From: Escallonia rubra
Lineage: Eukaryota > Streptophyta > Magnoliopsida > Escalloniales > Escalloniaceae
Direction of reading: 5' to 3'
DNA: 64,000 nucleotides
NCBI GenBank assembly: GCA_033065855.1
Contig: JAVXUO010001829.1
Coordinates: 1 to 64,000, forward strand
Shown: positions 59,093 to 64,000 of the stretch, piece after piece
Position numbering within the stretch: position 1 is the stretch's first letter
How the letters are laid out: the number at the start of each line of letters is the position of its first letter
The notes under the pieces: model-generated
The model's input: only the letters and a program-made list of their open reading frames with translations
Database searches by the model: none
What the model was told of the DNA's origin: nothing
Made by a program: the position numbers and the translations under genes

Positions 59093-59472
59093 CAATATTC
59101 AATCGCCTTCGAACTGCCGATCTTTTATAGATTTATAAGATATGTGTATGTAGGTGAACGTGCTTATAAGTGTCGGATTGATTTCGTGCCTTTTTGATCT
59201 GTTTAATCGACCGAGAATGTGAATTTGGGGTTTTCTTGTGTGGAATTAATTGAGAAAGAAAGGAATTAGTTGCGTGTTAGTGGTGAGTAAATCACTCTTA
59301 ATCAGGTATTGCAATTGAAATAAAAGTATCAATCTTTGTAAATGATATGTACCTATGCCCAAAGTAACTCAAAATTACTATGTTGTACAATATTTACACG
59401 GCATCGCCTTGCCTAGGGAGAAAATCCGGAAAAAAACAAACGAGGCTAGTAGAAAAAAAGAAAAGAATAGAA

Positions 59473-59622
59473 AACCTCGATTGATATATGTATAACAATC
59501 AAATTGTCATCATAAGGTCCTTCAATTGCACCCAACCATATTGCCAATTCAACGAGGGATCGTATTCTGGCAAGTTCTTTTTCAACTGGTATTCTTATAG
59601 TGGCCTCAATCTGAAACTTGCA
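59473..59622 (-). other. isolated exon-like segment
   Basis: On the minus strand a 150-base stretch lies between a TTTCAG acceptor and a GAG|GTTTTC donor and is open throughout: IEATIRIPVEKELARIRSLV, then ELAIWLGAIEGPYDDNLIV. The text looks protein-like (amphipathic, normal composition), but I cannot assign a family. It could be a remnant exon of a dead gene. Confidence 0.3.
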
Positions 59623-60433
59623 ACAGCATAAGGGGTTTAGGCGAATTTCCAGTATGGTATGTGCTAATATTTATTATAGATGATATGAAACAAGTTCGAA
59701 CCTTGTCAATGCAACGTTTAGTATCCAAAGCATGGCAGAAATAAGCGAGCTGCTTGTATAGGTCTGCTTCCATATACTATTACAAGTACATTAGTAAAGC
59801 CTAAGCTTCGCTTAGCTGATACCACAATGGCAGTTCAATGCTCTAATAGACATCACAAGTTAACTACCGTCATTAAGCCTTTGTAGTATGCTGAAATGAA
59901 CCAGTCTCCCTGCTTTTTCATCTGGTAGGGCTGTGAATGTTAAAATACCTTGTTTGTATAGATATACATATTATTTAAAGTTTAAGAATAGCTTGTATAA
60001 TTTTTTGCGCGAGATGATAGACTGGCGTGACAAGAAGAAGAGGATTTAGAATGAGAGACAGGAATACTTGGATGGAATCAACTTCTCAAGTAATTAATCG
60101 AGATCGTTAGCTAGCTGCCACCTTCAAGATACCAATAGGAGATGTCAGCATGTATTGTGGAATGGACACCACGGCTTACACCCCTATTTAATGTTATAAG
60201 AAGGTAGATTCAAAAATACTAGTTGTTTTAGCATTAATCTCTAATCACGACTAGTTTCATGTTTAACTCCGTATTTCGTGTAGCTAGCATTAATTACATT
60301 CCTTACTGTACTACCAATATACATGTCAGTACCATTGCCTTTTGTTTGGTTTATGGGCAATGCATGTTTCACCTTTTTTCTCCATCTTTTTATGCAAAAG
60401 CTCTCTCACATGTGATTCCATTTGCATCTCACA

Positions 60434-60565
60434 GTAAATGTTGGAGAGTGCTGCTTATTTGGAAAGATTCCCATGGAATTACTATCTGTTGAAGTCTCCA
60501 AACTTGAGTTTAGGAAGAAAGCTGAGATGTTGTCAACCGTGGACATGCAGTCTTGTATCGTGAAG
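60434..60565 (+). other. exon-like segment of an unknown gene
   Basis: CTCACAG precedes and GTATGCC follows a 132-base open stretch with MELLSVEVSKLEFRKKAEML near its middle. A second acceptor-like CCACAG lies at about 60910. There may be a small spliced gene or non-coding transcript from 58885 to about 61500, but nothing is recognised. Confidence 0.25.
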
Positions 60566-61797
60566 GTATGCCTGAACGTGGAATTGTTGTTTGCGTCAAT
60601 GCATCTTAGACGATTCTCAATGAGAAAATGATTGATACAAGAGGCTGTTTAGGAACTGATAGTTTTGGTGATGCTTTTTCACCAAGTTGTTACACTTATA
60701 GTTGGTATTTCTTACCTAGGTATGGCAGGTATCGAAATGGAATATTTAATTTTGACTATTAGTTTTGAGCCTCCTATAGCTCCGGAGATGTGGTATGCCC
60801 CCGTTACGTTCTTGATTTGTCTAAAATATAGAACTTGATCCTTCTAGTCATATTTTAGTTGTGAATCTAATGTTATTTATCATTATTTTCTTATTCCGGT
60901 TTTCCACAGATTAGTTCACAGCCATCATCATTCGTGCAGAGGAGCCTGAAGCAAAAGAAAAATATCTTTACAATTCATACTTGTATAATTATTCGGCAAA
61001 TTCTTTGATGTATTCTATTTTTCCTATTTATTCATCTGTTTAAAGTCATTTTGCTCATTTTCAGTATTAGTATACTATCATTTTCCTTGCTCGGAGAGAA
61101 TTTGAATTGTTCTCATTATCTTATTAATAGTATTGTGTTTGATTTGCTACAGCTGCTTTATGTTTTCCTTGGCTCCTCCTTGTGCTTGGTCATGGATATG
61201 TGCTCTAATTTTTGTTGTTTATGTTCTTGAGAATACATTTGGATCGGTATAGCATCCACCCTTTTAATTCAAGCTCCTTGTTTTGTACGACTTCGAGTAA
61301 TATGTGATTGGCGTGTCACATTTTATAGGATGGTTGTGATGGCAAGAAGCAAGAAACAAACCATGCGAAGCAAGACGCGTTCCCTTGAGTTGTTCGTGGT
61401 TTTCAATTGAGTGTGGTTGACATTAGGATATCTTAAGATATATGAGTAGAGCAAGAAAATGTTTAAGAATCCTGGTTACGATTTTGATGGTAAACTCTTT
61501 ATGATGGCTATTGTAATTTAGTGGCTCGATTGATGTCTTTTCTATGTAATAGATGTTTGACGATTATAATATTCACATGATTTTATAAAGTTTAGCCGTG
61601 CTCCATTGTTTAGTACTACTTACAATTACAACTTATTTTAACATGAATTAGATGCAATAATTAGTGCCAATAAAAAATGGGTCTTGAAAAAATGAGAAAG
61701 AGAACATGTGCCTACAGAAGTGTCGTTGGGATATCCTTATTATAATTATGTTAGACATATATGCCAACATTGGAAACCGTGGGTACAAACAAAAAAG

Positions 61798-62209
61798 CAC
61801 TAGAAGTTGTATATATGCCAACGGCATGACCGTGGGAAAAAAGGAAAAATGTCGACGGTATACCTGTAGGTAAACGTCTTAAAACCGTAGCTACAAAAGA
61901 AGAAAGGCCTACGGTACATCCGTAGGCGAAAGTCTTTAAAAACCATAGGCACAGAGGAGAAAAGGCTTACGGTATAGCCGTAGGCAAAAGTCTTGAAAAC
62001 TGTTGGCATAAGAGACTTATGCCAAACTCAGCATATGTATGTCCCTACGAAACGACCGTAGGCTTATGTCTTTACTTCCGTAGGCATATGTCTATGCCAT
62101 CGGAAGAAGCACCCACGGTACACTACCGTAGGCATAGCCTATGCCTACGGTACTTTTTACCTATGCCAACGCTTTAGTGCCGTAGGCATACACCGTTTCT
62201 CTTGTAGTG
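61798..62209. mobile_element. CACTA-type miniature element
   Basis: The right end read on the minus strand is CACTACAAGAGAAACGG, the standard plant En/Spm (CACTA) terminus; the left end is CACTAGAAGTTG. Within it, units built on 'gcctacggtA..ccgtaggcaaaagtctt' recur about ten times in both orientations, as in CACTA subterminal repeats. The expected 3-bp duplication is not visible (AAG against GTA). There is no coding capacity. Confidence 0.75.
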
Positions 62210-63000
62210 GTAGTAAGGGGAACTAATGTACAAATATAAAGGTAAAATCAATGATACATTACACATCGCACATGGTATAATACAAATACTTCAAGGTCCT
62301 ATAATTTGGGGTGGGGTTGGCGGGACTACGACCCACCATCATCCAAAGGTGGTCCCCTCCTTGCTATCGACGATCTACATCCCCTTTCACCAACAAAACG
62401 AGCACCATACCAGATCTTCTGGTACAACCACCACACTAAATATAGACAACACCTAAAATAAAAAAACTAATGGAAAATCCTACATGACCACCACCCTTTC
62501 CCTCAGAGTTACTAACATCTCAGCTTGACATGCGTTCGACATTTGTCAATGGATAAGAATTTGGGAAGAGGTTGTTGTGATAGGATATGAGAATCAATTA
62601 GGAAAGGAAATGATTTTTGGGACGGTGTTGGTGATGGTTGTTAAGGTCATAAAAAGATTTAGGTAAGTGATTGTTGAGGAAGCGGACAAAATTTGACAAA
62701 AAGAGGCAAAAGGATTATGATGGGCTAACATAATAAACTACAAGGACCACTATGACAAAAAAATATGATACATGACTAAACTCAGGCTATAATTATAAGA
62801 AACCTAAGAAGCTCCCCACGTATGACACCTTTTACTAGAGGAGTTGTTGAGTTAAGAATTCAAGACAAGAGGGAGCTTTCTCCGAACCTACAACTTTGAC
62901 TTCAATATCATCAGCAATTACGAATATGATACCCTGATAACCTAACTCTTTTAGCCAAACAATCGTAATTGGATATAAAACAACTCTAAACCTACCTTGT
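62210..63000. other. spacer, no gene seen
   Basis: No recognisable feature. Short open frames have no protein signature. Confidence 0.4.
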
Positions 63001-64000
63001 AACTGTCGTCATGCCATCGCACACATTCTCCAAATTCCTTACGCTTCTAGACACGATAAGCATTTGGATCTGCCTGTCATCACATGGCGTGTTACTCGTG
63101 CCACCTTTCAAGCTAACACTGACCTTCCTCAGCTACCTTAGCAACTTTCAAACAACATATTCGCTGCTTCTTTTGGGGGGGCTAGCAACTGTCATTCATG
63201 CTCAACCTTGATTAAATGGCACACTATCTGCCAACCACCAGCGGATGGAGGGCTTGGTGTTAAAGACTTCCCCATATTGAACCAAGCTTTCCTAATGAAA
63301 CTCGCCTGGTCTTTATTGCAATTTGTTGATACCCTTTGGGCTCATGTTCTTAAAGCTAAGTACTTTCCTCATTCCTCCCCTCTTAACGCGTATGCCAACA
63401 CCTGTCCTTCTTGGGCATGGCATTGTCTGATTATATTGAAGGGCTCTGACACCTAAGTCAAGGTCTTCGATGGAAAATTAGGAATGACCATTCAGTACAC
63501 GTTTGGAATGACGTTTTGGTTGCTGACTACCCCTTCCGCGACCTTGTACCATTGCACCTTCAAGCCACTCTTCCCGGTATTCATGTTAACTCTCTTATTA
63601 CCCCCCAACGTGAATGGAACCTACAGCAGATTGAAAACTTCCTTCCCCCTCACATCCTCTCTTCTATATGTGGCTTACCTCTTTCCTTCTCCCCACGCCA
63701 TGATCATTAGTTGTGGAAATATACTGAAAATTGGGGTTCACTATTAAATTGGCATAGACTTTCTTACATTCTTAGCAAGGCAAGCCTTATTGGCCTGGCT
63801 ACCTTGGCATGGTCTTGGAAAATTGCCCCTACTGCCTAAAATCCAGATCTTCATCTCGCTTCTACTCCACGACCGCTTGCCTACCATTGCTACCATTTCT
63901 CACCACTATACACTACCTACTGCGCAGTGCTCCTTGTGCTCTGCCGCGATTGACGACTCAGCTTACTGTTATACCAGTTGCCCTCATTTCCAACCACTCC
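63001..64000 (+). mobile_element. LINE ORF2 fragment, continues beyond window
   Basis: In the frame 63208-63435 the text IKWHTICQPPADGGLGVKDF, LNQAFLMKLAWSLL and LWAHVLKAKYFP is the conserved post-RT region of plant L1-type LINEs. Further on, broken frames give PKIQIFISLLLHDRLPT and a CSLCSA zinc-site segment of zf-RVT. Stops and frameshifts are abundant. It belongs to a different LINE copy from the two above. The end is outside the window. Confidence 0.8.

Overview
This window is nuclear DNA of a flowering plant, most likely a eudicot. The evidence is spliced genes with GT-AG introns, a nuclear gene for a plastid ribosomal protein, a plant DTX/MATE transporter, and a plant-type transposon load (Ty1/copia, L1-like LINE, hAT, MULE-like, CACTA, Helitron, Stowaway-like, SINE, TRIM). 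No rRNA gene, tRNA gene, CRISPR array or prokaryotic operon was seen.

Host genes. (1) A plus-strand three-exon gene for plastid ribosomal protein uL6 (RPL6) at 3970-7833. The joined frame runs 226 residues without a stop. (2) A minus-strand gene at about 8829-10440 whose last coding exon (8829-9330) has a conserved-looking C-terminus but no function I can name. (3) A minus-strand seven-exon MATE/DTX transporter close to Arabidopsis DTX40 at 42086-48489. The joined frame is 511 residues. Its 3.4-kb second intron has been invaded by a long-TIR element, a SINE and a tandem repeat. Two further short stretches (59473-59622 minus, 60434-60565 plus) look like isolated exons and are tentative.

Transposon layout. 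1-3840: intergenic, with a MITE, strand-biased C-rich and G-rich tracts and a 139-bp solo LTR (TSD ATAAG). 11517-24936: a 5'-truncated LINE split by a Sirevirus-like copia element (12432-23278, minus strand, TSD AGTAC). One LTR of that element carries a second 1.56-kb solo LTR (21665-23226, TSD CCAGT). 26048-32694: a second copia element (minus strand, TSD TTAAC) lacking most of RNase H. 34283-41332: a deleted hAT element related to zinc-finger MYM-type-1-like transposases, interrupted by a near-full-length L1-type LINE (34944-41139). 52083-53146: a 1.06-kb hAT with 13-bp TIRs and an 8-bp TSD. 54021-55093: a palindrome-rich inverted-repeat element holding an open fragment of a DTW-domain gene. 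55096-56328: Helitron-derived sequence. 57625-58860: a MULE-like element with near-identical ~215-bp TIRs and a 9-bp TSD. 61798-62209: a CACTA-type miniature element. 63000-64000: a decayed LINE fragment running off the window.

The genes do not form a pathway. Nearly all mobile-element coding regions carry stops, frameshifts or altered catalytic residues. The nesting order gives a relative timeline: LINE, then Sirevirus-like element, then solo LTR; and hAT, then LINE. I found no convincing undescribed multi-gene system. The most unusual items are the DTW-fragment element with its repeated palindromes, the 68-bp repeat array inside the nested solo LTR, and the unidentified exon-like pieces.
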